Source of the DNA: Symbiodinium natans
Taxonomy: Eukaryota > Sar > Dinophyceae > Suessiales > Symbiodiniaceae
NCBI GenBank assembly: GCA_905221605.1
Contig: CAJNDS010000061.1
Span: forward strand, 228,001 to 242,514
DNA length: 14,514 nucleotides
Direction: 5' to 3'
Positions within the stretch are counted from its first letter, which is position 1, and every line of letters begins with the position of its first letter. The notes beneath the pieces are model-generated. The model saw only the letters and a program-made list of their open reading frames with translations. It made no database searches and was not told the DNA's origin. Below are positions 1-8,154 of this stretch, piece by piece. The position numbers and the translations under genes were made by a program.

Positions 1-1887
1 CCCCAGTGATTGCGCGCATTTCACGAGGCAGGAGGGGGGCATCATGAGCATCAGCTGGGTACATTCCCAGCCACAGGTCCCCCCTAGACGCCAGACGTTG
101 CAAAACCAACTGCCCCAGTGATTGCGCGCATTTCACGAGGCAGGAGGGGGGGCATCATGAGCATCAGCTGGGTACATTTCCAGCCACAGGTCCCAGACGC
201 CAGACGTTGCAAAACCAACTGCCCCAGTGACTGCGCGCATTTCACGAGGCAGGAGGGAGGCATCATGAGCATCAGCTGGGTACATTTCCAGCCACAGGTC
301 CCCCCTAGACGCCAGACGTTGCAAAACCAACTGCCCCAGTGATTGCGCGCATTTTCACGAGGCAGGAGGGGGGCATCATGAGCATCAGCTGGGTACATTT
401 CCAGCCACAGGTCCCCCCTAGACGCCAGACGTTGCAAAACCAACTGCCCCAGTGATTGCGCGCATTTCACGAGGCAGGAGGGGGGCATCATGAGCATCAG
501 CTGGGTACATTTCCAGCCACAGGTCCCCCCTAGACGCCAGACGTTGCAAAACCAACTGCCCCAGTGATTGCGCGCCTTTCACGAGGCAGGAGGGGGGCAT
601 CATGAGCATCAGCTGGCTACATTTCCAGCCACAGGTCCCCCCCTAGACGCCAGACGTTGCAAAACCAACTGCCCCAGTGATTGCGCACATTTCAAGAGGC
701 AGGAGGGGGGCATCATGAGCATCAGCTGGGTACATTTCCAGCCACAGGTCCCCCTAGACGCCAGACGTTGCAAAACCAACTGCCCCAGTGATTGCGCGCA
801 TTTCACGAGGCAGGAGGGGGGCATCATGAGCATCAGCTGGGTACATTTCCAGCCACAGGTCCCCCCTAGATGCCAGACGTTGCAAAACCAACTGCCCCAG
901 TGATTGCGCGCATTTCACGAGGCAGGAGGGGGGCATCATGAGCATCAGCTGGGTACATTTCCAGCCACAGGTCCGCCAGACGTTGCAAAACCAACTGCCC
1001 CAGTGATTGCGCGCATTTCACGAGGCAGGAGAGGGGCATCATGAGCATCAGCTGGGTACATTTCCAGCCACAGGTTCCCCCTAGACACCAGACGTTGCAA
1101 AACCAACTGCCCCAGTGATTGCGCGCAGTTCACGAGGCAGGAGGGGGGCATCATGAGCATCAGCTGGATACATTTCCAGCCACAGGTCCCCCCTAGACGC
1201 CAGACGTTGCAAAACCAACTGCCCCAGTGATTGTCACGAGGCAGGAGGGGGGCATCATGAGCATCAGCTGGGTATATTTCCAGCCACAGGTCCCCCCCTA
1301 GACGCCAGACGTTGCAAAACCAACTGCCCCAGTGATTGCGCCAGGTCGCCCCTAGACGCCAGACGTTGCAAAACCAACTGCTCCAGTGATTGCGCGCATT
1401 TCACGAGGCAGGAGGGGGGCATCATCAGCATCAGCTGGGTATATTTCCAGCCACAGGTCCCCCCTAGACGCCAGACAGACGTTGCAAAACCAACTGTCCC
1501 AGTGATTGCGCGCAGTTCACGAGGCAGGAGGGGGGGCATCATGAGCATCAGCTGGCTACATTTCCAGCCACAGGTCCCCCTAGACGCCAGACGTTGCAAA
1601 ACCAACTGCCCCAGTGATTGCGCGCATTTCACGAGGCAGGAGGGGGGCATCATGAGCATCAGCTGGGTACATTTCCAGCCACAGGTTCCCCCTAAGACGC
1701 CAGACGTTGCAAAACCAACTGCCCCAGTGATTGCGCGCCTTTGACGAGGCAGGAGGGGAGCATCATGAGCATCAGCTGGGTATATTTCCAGCCACAGGCC
1801 CCCCTAGACGCCAGACGTTGCAAAACCAACTGCCCCAGTGATTGCGCGCCTTTGACGAGGCAGGAGGGGAGCATCATGAGCATCAGC
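1..1887. repeat. 112-bp tandem satellite array, about 17 copies, open at the left edge
   Basis: A unit of about 112 bp repeats head to tail from the first base. Landmarks in each unit are CCCCAGTGATTGCGCGC, GAGGCAGGAGGGG, GCATCATGAGCATCAGC and CCAGACGTTGCAAAACCAAC. The last landmark recurs near 95, 203, 316, 429, 540, 653, 765, 877, 974, 1090, 1203, 1307, 1361, 1480, 1587, 1701 and 1816. Copies differ by a few substitutions and by the length of the G and C runs. Some are shorter: the copy near 960-975 lacks part of the C-rich stretch, the one near 1230 lacks GCGCGCATT, and one unit near 1345-1390 is about 54 bp. Because 112 is not a multiple of 3, the frame shifts from unit to unit, so the repetitive open frames seen on both strands (mainly minus) are by-products of the array. 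Confidence 0.97.
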
Positions 1888-2140
1888 CTAAGTAATAGTA
1901 AAACAATTATGTTTTGGTCTTTTGATTCTTTTTTTTCACTTAGTATATTTTTATTCTTGGTCTTATTATTTCTATTGTTATTTCTATTATTATGATTGTT
2001 TTATTATATTCTACATAGTTTTATTAGTGAACAAAGTCAGTGAGAAACCAAAAGATAGTAACGAAAATACAGGTTTTTTAACGGGGGCACAAAGTACAAG
2101 TTATTGTCTTTCCTAGCTTCTGGACACATTAATAATTGCT
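1888..2140. other. AT-rich block inserted in the satellite
   Basis: About 253 bp of AT-rich DNA, T-rich on the plus strand up to about 2020, sits inside a satellite unit. On the left the satellite stops right after CATCAGC; on the right it resumes at TCCCCCTAGATGCC. About 22 bp of the normal unit (the TGGGTATATTTCCAGCCACAGG part) is missing at the junction. I see no target-site duplication, no terminal inverted repeats and no recognisable protein. The short open frames across it translate to Phe/Leu/Tyr-rich low complexity, as expected of T-rich DNA. It could be a remnant of a mobile element or ancestral non-repeat sequence caught between array segments. Confidence 0.7.
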
Positions 2141-2611
2141 TCCCCCTAGATGCCAGACATTGCAAAACCAACTGCCCCAGTAATGGCGCGCATTTGACGA
2201 GGCAGGAGGGTAACAGGGGTTCCCCTAGACGCCAGACGTTGCAAAACCAAATTCCCCAGCGATTTCGCGCATTTGACGGGGCAGGAGGGGAGCATCATGA
2301 GCATCAGCTTTGTATATTTCCGGCCACATGGACCCCCTGGACGCCTGACGTTGCAAAACCAACTGCCCCAGTGATTGCGCGCGTTTCACGAGGCAGGATA
2401 GGAGCATCATGAGCATCAGCTGGGTATTTTTCCGGCCAAAGGGCCCCCTAGACCCCAGACGTTGCAGAACCAGCTGCCCCAGTGATTGCGCGCCTTTGAC
2501 GAGGCAGGAGCGGAGCATCATGAGCATCAGCTAGGGTGCATTTCCGGCTACAGCTCCCCCCTAGACGCCAGACGTTGTAAAACCAACTGCTCCGGTGATT
2601 GTGCACATTTG
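2141..2611. repeat. Diverged terminal copies of the 112-bp satellite
   Basis: Five further copies are recognisable from the CCAGACGTTGCAAAACCAAC landmark near 2157, 2235, 2348, 2459 and 2571. They carry many more changes than the copies before 1888, for example AGACATTGC, AAATTCCCCAGCGATTTCGC, CGCCTGACG and GTTGTAAAACC. The copy at 2141-2220 has lost its middle part. The last copy fades out after GATTGTGCACATTTGAG near 2615, about 60 bp before the first transporter exon. Confidence 0.9.
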
Positions 2612-2675
2612 AGAAATTTATTGAACACGAATCCTGAAGAGGAGCTAGCAGCTCAGCCTTGCTCTCTGAACCAAG

Positions 2676-4853
2676 ATGATTCGAAGCTTGGCACTCTGGA
2701 CATTCTCTGTGATGGGGGCCCCTGCACTCTCAATGATGGATGCGCTGGCACTCGCTGCCTGCGACTTGACTGGCGGGGCTATCGGCAAGTTTGCGAAAGT
2801 TGGTCTTTCTACAGCCCTCAGCCATCCTAAGCCCTCAACCCAAAGGGCCCCTGAGCCCAAGGAGGGGGGGGGGCTTTTGTTTGCTTTTCTTTGCTCTTCA
2901 GGTCAGCAGGATGCTGGCAGCTGGGGCCAGGCCCGCATCTACGGAGCAATCGGCTGGGGAGGCATGCACTTGATTCTGGGGCCGTTGCTGCTTAGATGAT
3001 ATGAGTTAGAGACTTAGAGACAGCTTTCGCAAGTGTCCGGCAAAAAATCCTGACTTGCTGGACTAAACATCTTGGCCATCATGAGCCCAGGCTGGATAGC
3101 TACGGATTTAGCGTGCTCCAGTTGCACTTGTTCTGTGGATGAATGAGGGAAAGTTGGCTTGAAGCCTTGAAGCTGCTCGAGGTCATGTTCGCTTCGTTCT
3201 GTACGTTGGGAGCCATTCTCTTCGTGACATATTCTGGGATGCCAGAAGCATGTGGCGAAACACAGGGAGAGGTGAGCTTCCATTCTGTGTTTGCAATCGT
3301 TGCAAGGACGGCTTCAAGAGTCAGAACAGTTCTGCATGAAACAGAAGAGTCTGACAAGCCTTTTGGCCACTTGCTTGTTAGATTTGTTAGACTTGTGAAG
3401 GAGCAAGTGGTTCTTCGCCAACATCACTATTCTGGGCGCAGGCTTCTCGATGGTGGAAGGCTGGATGATGCCGTATCAGTTTGCCAGGAGCTGGCTTCAG
3501 CCTTGCATCAGGTATGCTTTTCCTTCTCCTTCAGGATATGAAGGCACGTGAGTCTAGTTCTCGGCTGCTTCTTGCCCACTTTCTCCAGTGTTTTCAGTGC
3601 ACGTGTCGGATCAGGCCTCTACTTTCCTTTGTGGCCTCTCGGTGATGGCATCTCACCCGAACCTCTTTATGAGCTGTGCTGTCGTCTTCCTTCCATACTC
3701 AACAAACTACAACCATAGCTGCCATAGCTTGCTCGACTCAGGTCACGGTGATATTTGAGCTGCCCATCTTTGCTTATGCTCCTTGGGTGATCCAGCTGGG
3801 CGGGTTGCTAAATCGCTGCAGCGCACCGTGCACATGATCCAACAAGGAGCCTGTGTGGTTCTTCTGTCGCCCACAGGCCAGCCGCTTGCTACGACGCTTT
3901 GGCACAGCCAAGCTTATTCTGCTTGCGCAACTGGCCTGGGTGCTTGAGCTCAGTCACCAGGAAACCTTGTGACATCGTTTGGGGAAACCTGCATCAGACA
4001 CACCTTGAGGTTGTCCGCGCGTTGTTCTATTCGCGGATGTCCGCCCCTTGGGCCGTTCTCATCGTGGAGCCGCTACATGGCGTAACCTTCGCCCTGGCTT
4101 GGGTTGCACTTTGGCACCGATTCCATGGCAGTTGCCAATTTCCTGATGATGGCATCCGCATTCCGACATGTCCACATGACTTGGGACATTGAAGTCATAG
4201 AAAGCAGAGATGAGCAAAGGGTGCCATTGACCACGTGGCGAAGCCAGAAGTGTCTGGAGAAGGCCTACAAGCATCGTCACAGGGCTTGCTCACCGCCTGC
4301 TTCCTGGGGCTGGGCCCGATTGCTGGTCCCTTGTTGTCACAGCCGATCATAAAGCGTTTTGCTTGGAGGATCTTAGAGCATCTTTTTGAGTATCTTAGAG
4401 CATCTTCGAGTATTAGAACTTGGCTCTTGTTGCGAAGGGGCCGACACGTGCAGCTAAGGTTTGCTTGGAGGACCTGCTGGGGCTCAGTGTGCACATGTCC
4501 GTGCACATGGCACGCAGCTGCATGCCCGTGCTGCACGCAGTCACACACTGCGTGCAGCTTTACTTACAAGAAGAATATGCCTTTGTGTGTGTGTGTGTGT
4601 GTGTCTCTCCGCCTTTGTTCTAGTCGGATGTGTTGATTGAAATGTCGCAGTCCAGGAGGATTACTGTTTGATTTCGTGGGCGGCCATGCAGCTTACGCCA
4701 TTTTTGCCGTGGCTTGTCCAAGCATAGTGTCCCATGCAGAAGCATAGGAAGTAGTCACCTGCCTAATAGCCTAAGGTATTTGTTGCCATATCTGGACTCG
4801 TCTACTGGCACCGACCTGAGTATCCAGAGGCCATGCGCCGAAGATGTGAGTGA
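2676..4853 (+). CDS. Multi-exon MFS transporter, MFSD6 / MFS_1-like, 5' part missing
   Basis: Integral membrane transporter of the major facilitator superfamily; substrate unknown. Best exons: 2676-2784, 2902 to about 2983-2996, 3148 or 3182-3271 (possibly longer), about 3405-3480, about 3598 or 3615-3647, 3742-3786, 3877-3939, 4010-4102, 4220-4325, 4656-4711, 4776-4845. Hydrophobic segments in order include MGAPALSMMDALALAA, YGAIGWGGMHLILGPLL, VMFASFCTLGAILFV, FFANITILGAGFSMVEG, FLCGLSVM joined to VTVIFELPIFAYAPW, LLRRFGTAKLILLAQLAW, APWAVLIVEPLHGVTFALAW, SQGLLTACFLGLGPIAG joined to GLLFDFVGGHAAYAIFAV, then VFVAISGLVYWHRPEY. The LLRRFG, EPLHGVTFA and QGLL...GLGP stretches with the following GLLFDFVG are typical of the MFSD6/LacY-like family. 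That is about nine of twelve helices, so the first three are absent. The junctions from 3615 on are phase-consistent. Those near 2990-3180, 3272-3405 and 3480-3600 are unresolved, and a one-base frame break is possible near 3404. The ATG at 2676 may be internal (a splice acceptor CCAAG|ATG also fits). The first stop after the last helix is TGA at 4851. Confidence 0.78.
4326..4655 (+). other. Largest recognised intron of the transporter gene
   Basis: A 330-bp intron is inferred between GGCCCGATTGCTG|GTCCC and GTCCAG|GAGGATTAC. Both sides are phase 1, and joining them restores a glycine followed by GLLFDFVGG, as expected between helices 10 and 11 of the family. The interval is open in one frame (to 4636) but encodes Cys/His-rich nonsense with no helix, so I treat that open frame as intronic. 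It holds a TG microsatellite and two copies of a short GCTTGGAGGA motif (near 4360 and 4462). Confidence 0.7.
4584..4604. repeat. (TG)n microsatellite
   Basis: About ten uninterrupted TG dinucleotides, inside the inferred 330-bp intron of the transporter gene. Confidence 0.95.
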
Positions 4854-5042
4854 GCCGCCGGTGAGAGGTCGAAAAGCCACACTGAGCCCTACCTGGAGAT
4901 TGAAGGCACCAGACATGCGGGCCAAATGATCGGCAAGCCGCATGGCCTGCAGATGTCTGCAGAAGCAAAGTCGCAAACCTTTTCAACATTTTTCAACCGT
5001 CCAGAGCCTGGAAAGTGTTCCGAACCGCAGATACCTCAATAA
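4854..5042 (+). CDS. Possible C-terminal tail of the transporter, or chance open frame
   Basis: Directly after the TGA at 4851-4853 the same reading frame stays open for 62 codons to TAA at 5040. The translation is hydrophilic and mixed, including EPYLEIEGTRHAG and SAEAKSQTFSTFFNRPEP, which could suit a cytoplasmic tail after the last helix. To reach it the message would need an intron that removes the TGA (the sequence T|GTGAGTGAGCC at 4845 is a very good donor) or a stop loss. A clean acceptor in the right phase is not obvious, so this may simply be open 3' sequence. Confidence 0.25.
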   Translation, partial: AAGERSKSHTEPYLEIEGTRHAGQMIGKPHGLQMSAEAKSQTFSTFFNRPEPGKCSEPQIPQ

Positions 5043-5433
5043 ATGCCGACAGCCGGCGAGTAGGCACGTCTGCGACGAATTTAAGATTGCTTGTTTGAAT
5101 CCCTATTTTCGACACAGACATGTGGTTGGCGCGATGCCGCAGCTGATATTCCGAGGCAGCACGTGTCACCCACGTCCGCCGCAGATGCAGACAGCCCAAG
5201 TGAAGAAGAGGCCACCCTCAGCACGTGACGCGGAGCTCTGCTACATCAGCAACATGGAGAAACGCGCTTGCGGTTGGCTGGACCCGGTCTTCATCTACTT
5301 GAAGAAGCTTGAGCACGGTGATGCGAGGAGGTGCTCAAACAGGGACCGATCCGGAGTTCCCGTCGATCGCACGTCGCAGACTGGAAGCGTCGGTGACAGC
5401 AACAACATGGCTCCAACAGCTTGTTTCGCATGA
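4942..5433 (+). other. 163-codon open frame, uncertain coding status
   Basis: An open frame from ATG 4942 to a stop ending at 5433, with no recognised domain. It overlaps the possible transporter tail in another frame. Only the 3' half (about 5200-5330, containing YISNMEKRACGWLDPV and FIYLKKLEHGD) has protein-like composition. A second frame over 5110-5230 also reads as an acidic Ser/Glu-rich stretch (DADSPSEEEATLS). With two competing frames and no family match I cannot say which, if either, is used. Confidence 0.2.
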
Positions 5434-5526
5434 AACGCACAACCACAGTCCATCGTCGGCCTGCTCACAGCTAGGCATGAGGCAAAGCCTCATCGGACTT
5501 TCTGAGAGGGCACGGCTTGTTGCAAA

Positions 5527-5631
5527 ATGGTCCGTTTCGAGAGCCTTCCAGTGACCATGACATACCGTGACGATCTGAAATTTCAGGAGCTGGAGACGGT
5601 GCTCAAAGGACGACTCCATCAGGCCATATAG
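5527..5631 (+). CDS. Possible small 3'-terminal exon or 34-aa ORF
   Basis: An open frame from ATG 5527 to TAG 5629-5631 encodes a hydrophilic, helix-like peptide that includes MTYRDDLKFQELETVLKGRL. A splice acceptor of the local style (AAATTTCAG|GAGCTG) lies at 5586, so the real exon could begin at 5587 and be the last exon of a gene whose earlier exons I cannot fix. AATAAA occurs about 20 bp downstream (near 5649), but polyadenylation signals are poorly defined in dinoflagellates. No family recognised. Confidence 0.25.
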   Translation: MVRFESLPVTMTYRDDLKFQELETVLKGRLHQAI

Positions 5632-5682
5632 TGCCCTATAGCTTCATCAATAAACGCAAGGGAAACTCCAAAAGAGTGAAGA

Positions 5683-5955
5683 TTGTCCATTGAAAATGGC
5701 GTGCAGGCGGTGTCGATCGCGCAGATGACAGATCTTCCAAACCGGTGGGGTCGTGTCAAAGACCTGTCTGAGGCTGGCTGTGTCGCCCATGGGTTAGGAA
5801 GCCTGACACAGCAGTTAAAAGAAAACTTTCCTGCGTGTTGCAGGATGTGCTCCAATTCGACTTCAACAATGCTCACGCGTGCTGTTCTCAGCTTCGTGCT
5901 TCAGGGAAGTAGTCACGAAAGTAGGCTACTTGCGGAAGCCGTCGTTTGCAGCTAA
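5683..5955 (+). CDS. Weak hypothetical coding region
   Basis: A 90-codon open frame begins at ATG 5683. Within it lies a good-looking acceptor, TTTCCTGCGTGTTGCAG|GATGTGC, at 5843. Reading from 5844 in a different frame gives DVLQFDFNNAHACCSQLRA before a stop. Either the continuous frame or a spliced form could be real. I recognise no domain, hydrophobic segment or repeat. The region downstream to about 6250 is pyrimidine-rich and looks intronic or intergenic. Confidence 0.22.
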   Translation: MSIENGVQAVSIAQMTDLPNRWGRVKDLSEAGCVAHGLGSLTQQLKENFPACCRMCSNSTSTMLTRAVLSFVLQGSSHESRLLAEAVVCS

Positions 5956-6260
5956 AACCTAACGTTGGGCCCTATCAGGTGGTCATCGCAAAACCACCCC
6001 CATCCCACCCCCTCCACATTAAGCTTGAACATTGCAAGCGGTAAGCCTTCGCCGCGGCCTTACCCAGTGCATCTTGCACGCAACACCTGTCACATCTACA
6101 AGTTTCTTTGCACTCTAGACTCACATAACCATCCTCAACCTTTCGCCACAGCAAGCAGCACGCATGATACAGACAACAGGATTCTAGTTTGTTGTCCTCT
6201 TCCCCAAGTTTTTGCGTCTTTGTCTTTTGCTCGACATTGCGGAAGCGGACATGAGCGAAA

Positions 6261-6515
6261 ATGAGGCGTTGGTTGCGGGGCTTATCCTTGAAGAGCCAGG
6301 GAAGAATCAAGGAGGCTGAGGAGGTCCAACCCGCAGCTGAGTTTGACTTCGTTTGACCGCTTTTTGCATAATCCGAGTATGCTTTTTGCGAAAACAGTCA
6401 GGGAAGCTTGGGCCGAGTGCAGGAATGCCGTCGAGCAGTGGAATGCGCTCGATCCCAGGGGAAGGATGCAGAGGCAGACTCTCTCTCGGCCTCTGTGGGC
6501 CACAGCAGGGAATAG
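6261..6515 (+). CDS. Candidate two-exon gene for a small hydrophilic protein
   Basis: ATG 6261 opens a frame to about 6350 that starts MRRWLRGLSLKSQGRIKEAE and ends with an acidic stretch (EEVQPAAEFDF). GT at 6351 and AG at 6421-6422 bound a 72-bp T-rich intron with matching phase 0. The second exon, from 6423, gives ECRRAVECARSQGKDAEADS and more until TAG at 6513. The product would be about 60 aa, basic then acidic, with no membrane segment. The same frame then stays open for another 81 codons (6516-6758), so the TAG might be removed by a further intron. The overlapping ATG at 6251 in another frame (MSENEALVAGLILEEPGK) is an alternative start. Function unknown. Confidence 0.35.
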
Positions 6516-6761
6516 GAAGCCCGAAGCCCAGCGCTGACACAAGGCCCATCAATGGGAGTCAGAGATCAAGAGCACCTTCAGCGACGGATCTGCACAGAGC
6601 TCGAGGAGACTCTTGAGCCGACGCAGTTCAAAGTTGCGCCACCGCTAAGGGGCGCTAATGCAGTGCGCTCGGCACCGCTCTTCTTTAGGAAGTCGCCGGA
6701 GACCCCAGCCGCTGCCTCCGGAGCCAGTGGACCCGCCGAAGGACCGCAGCTGCTACTGTAA
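6516..6761 (+). CDS. Open continuation of the 6261 gene, hydrophilic, Ala/Pro-rich end
   Basis: After the TAG at 6513 the frame continues for 81 codons to TAA 6759-6761. It contains a charged helix-like part (DQEHLQRRICTELEETLEP) followed by a Ser/Pro/Ala-rich end. An ATG lies at 6552, so it could be a separate small ORF. It could also be the next exon of the 6261 gene if an intron ending at ...GAATAG|GAAG removes the stop. A second frame over 6720-6830 reads VDPPKDRSCYCKTCHYDKVG, with CxCxxCH spacing, so frame choice here is uncertain. Confidence 0.3.
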   Translation, partial: EARSPALTQGPSMGVRDQEHLQRRICTELEETLEPTQFKVAPPLRGANAVRSAPLFFRKSPETPAAASGASGPAEGPQLLL

Positions 6762-7030
6762 GACATGCCACTATGATAAGGTTGGAAAAAGGAGCACACG
6801 ACAAAAGCCAAGTGTAATCCTGAAGACTTTTTGACTTCTTTTCATGCAAATGACAAGGCTTGTGCCTTGGTGGATCTAGTAGCAGTTCTGAACTTAGGTG
6901 TTCTGCTTTGACCTTGGGGCGCATGTGCTGAATGAAACGCTTTTGCTGAACTGGAGTCTCCACAGGAGTTTCAGTACTTATGGCTCTGTAGACGTGGCAG
7001 CCGTCCAACAAGCTGAATGCAACCGCGAGG

Positions 7031-7339
7031 TTAACGGTCTAGGGGGCCATGTCGGATGCCTACACTTCGTCGGTGTTTGCTTTGCTGAAAGGAGAAGCCG
7101 ATCCAGCCTGGCTCTCGGCAAGAGAAGAATAAGACCTGAAAGAAAGGCCTGCCATGGCCTCTGGCCTGAGCAGCTCGTAGTTCCTCCAGCTTCTCTTCTA
7201 GCATTCTAGTACATTCTGTTTCAGAGTGGCTGAAGCCACGAAAAGAGACCACACAGTGCGCACATGTGTCCACACCCACAATAGTTGCCCACGACTTAGG
7301 CTGAATTCTTTCATTCCAGTTGCAAATTAGGAAGTGCAC
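7031..7339 (-). CDS. Candidate minus-strand exon with coiled-coil-like segment
   Basis: A 102-codon minus-strand frame. Its first half holds a CAHC pair (GVDTCAHCVVSFRGFSHSE), and its middle has a strongly charged heptad-like stretch (RMLEEKLEELRAAQARG) that is unlikely in random sequence. An acceptor-like AG just upstream on the minus strand (near 7303) suggests it may be an internal exon and that the ATG is not the true start. It would be the only minus-strand gene in the window. No family assigned. The plus-strand frame over the same bases (6898-7209) has no such features. Confidence 0.3.
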   Translation of the reverse strand: MHFLICNWNERIQPKSWATIVGVDTCAHCVVSFRGFSHSETECTRMLEEKLEELRAAQARGHGRPFFQVLFFSCREPGWIGFSFQQSKHRRSVGIRHGPLDR

Positions 7340-8022
7340 CAGGCTGAGAAGAAGGTATCTTCATCTTCGCTACAGAAGGCCAGGCACGTCCCTAATCATA
7401 TGACACATCAGGCAGCTCTCAAGGATTCGTTAGGGTTTTGGGGGCTGCAAAGCAGGATACGGCTCCTTCTGAAGAAGCTCCCTTTCAACATGGTGGTGAC
7501 ATCTCGTGAATCGAGCAGTGCTTTCAATAGTAACCTAAATACGACACGAAATACTTTATCGTCGATGCATCAACAACTGACGTAAAAGCAACAAGACCAC
7601 AAACATGAAAAACAACTAACGTGACACCTTATAGTTATGTTCAGATTAGTTTCGTAAAAAAACTTTGATGACGTATGAACAAAACTAAATATACTAATCT
7701 CACATCATCATGTGCTCCAAAGCCTGAGTGGAGACGCTCGTTTCCTTTGTGGTTTTCAGTCTCTGGATTGTGCCTGATACTAGTGGAGGTGACCCTGGCT
7801 GTTGTGTGGAACACGTTGCGAGAGAGAGAGAGAGGGTGTGCATGTTTTGCTCTTTGCTCTCAGCAACCGGAGAAGAAGGGTGTCTGTGTCAGGTGTGTTG
7901 ATTGTAGCGTTCTTTAGGTGAAATGTCGAACCACCGGGTACGCAACTTTTCGGTTGTTTCCGCCAGGGGGAACTTGCCACTTCTGAGTGTCTTCCCCGGA
8001 CGTTTTCAGTTTCAGGCCGACT

Positions 8023-8036
8023 CTGGGCGCGCCCAG
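8023..8036. repeat. Palindrome CTGGGCGCGCCCAG, copy 1
   Basis: A perfect 14-bp palindrome, followed directly by TGCGCGAGGGG. An identical palindrome with the same following TGCGCG lies 118 bp downstream. The role is unknown; a protein-binding site or the edge of a dispersed repeat are both possible. Confidence 0.9.
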
Positions 8037-8140
8037 TGCGCGAGGGGTAGGTGGGTTTTTAGGGTTGTAGCACGTGCGGGGGAACTCCAACAAGTAGGGT
8101 CAGAACCTCGCTGCGCAATCTCACCGAGACTGGACTTGGT

Positions 8141-8154
8141 CTGGGCGCGCCCAG
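8141..8154. repeat. Palindrome CTGGGCGCGCCCAG, copy 2
   Basis: Second identical copy, again followed by TGCGCG, then a GC-rich run (GGGGGCCCCCGGGC). The sequences between and around the copies are otherwise dissimilar, so this is not a simple 118-bp tandem repeat. Confidence 0.9.

Noticed and set aside
84-1883. Many overlapping open frames on both strands with repeated MLMMPPSCLVK-type peptides
   Set aside because: All follow the 112-bp satellite; the frame changes each unit and there is no sign of selection for one frame.
1-2611. CRISPR array
   Set aside because: The repeat is a continuous 112-bp unit without unique spacers, in eukaryote-type DNA.
4235-4636. 133-codon plus frame
   Set aside because: Only its start is a transporter exon. 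Past 4325 the predicted splice gives a better family match, and the remainder is Cys-rich intron sequence with a microsatellite.
4690-4725. Possible spliced-leader relic (GCCATTTTTGCC...CCAAG)
   Set aside because: Too many mismatches to the dinoflagellate leader, and the bases fit a transporter exon (AAYAIFAV).
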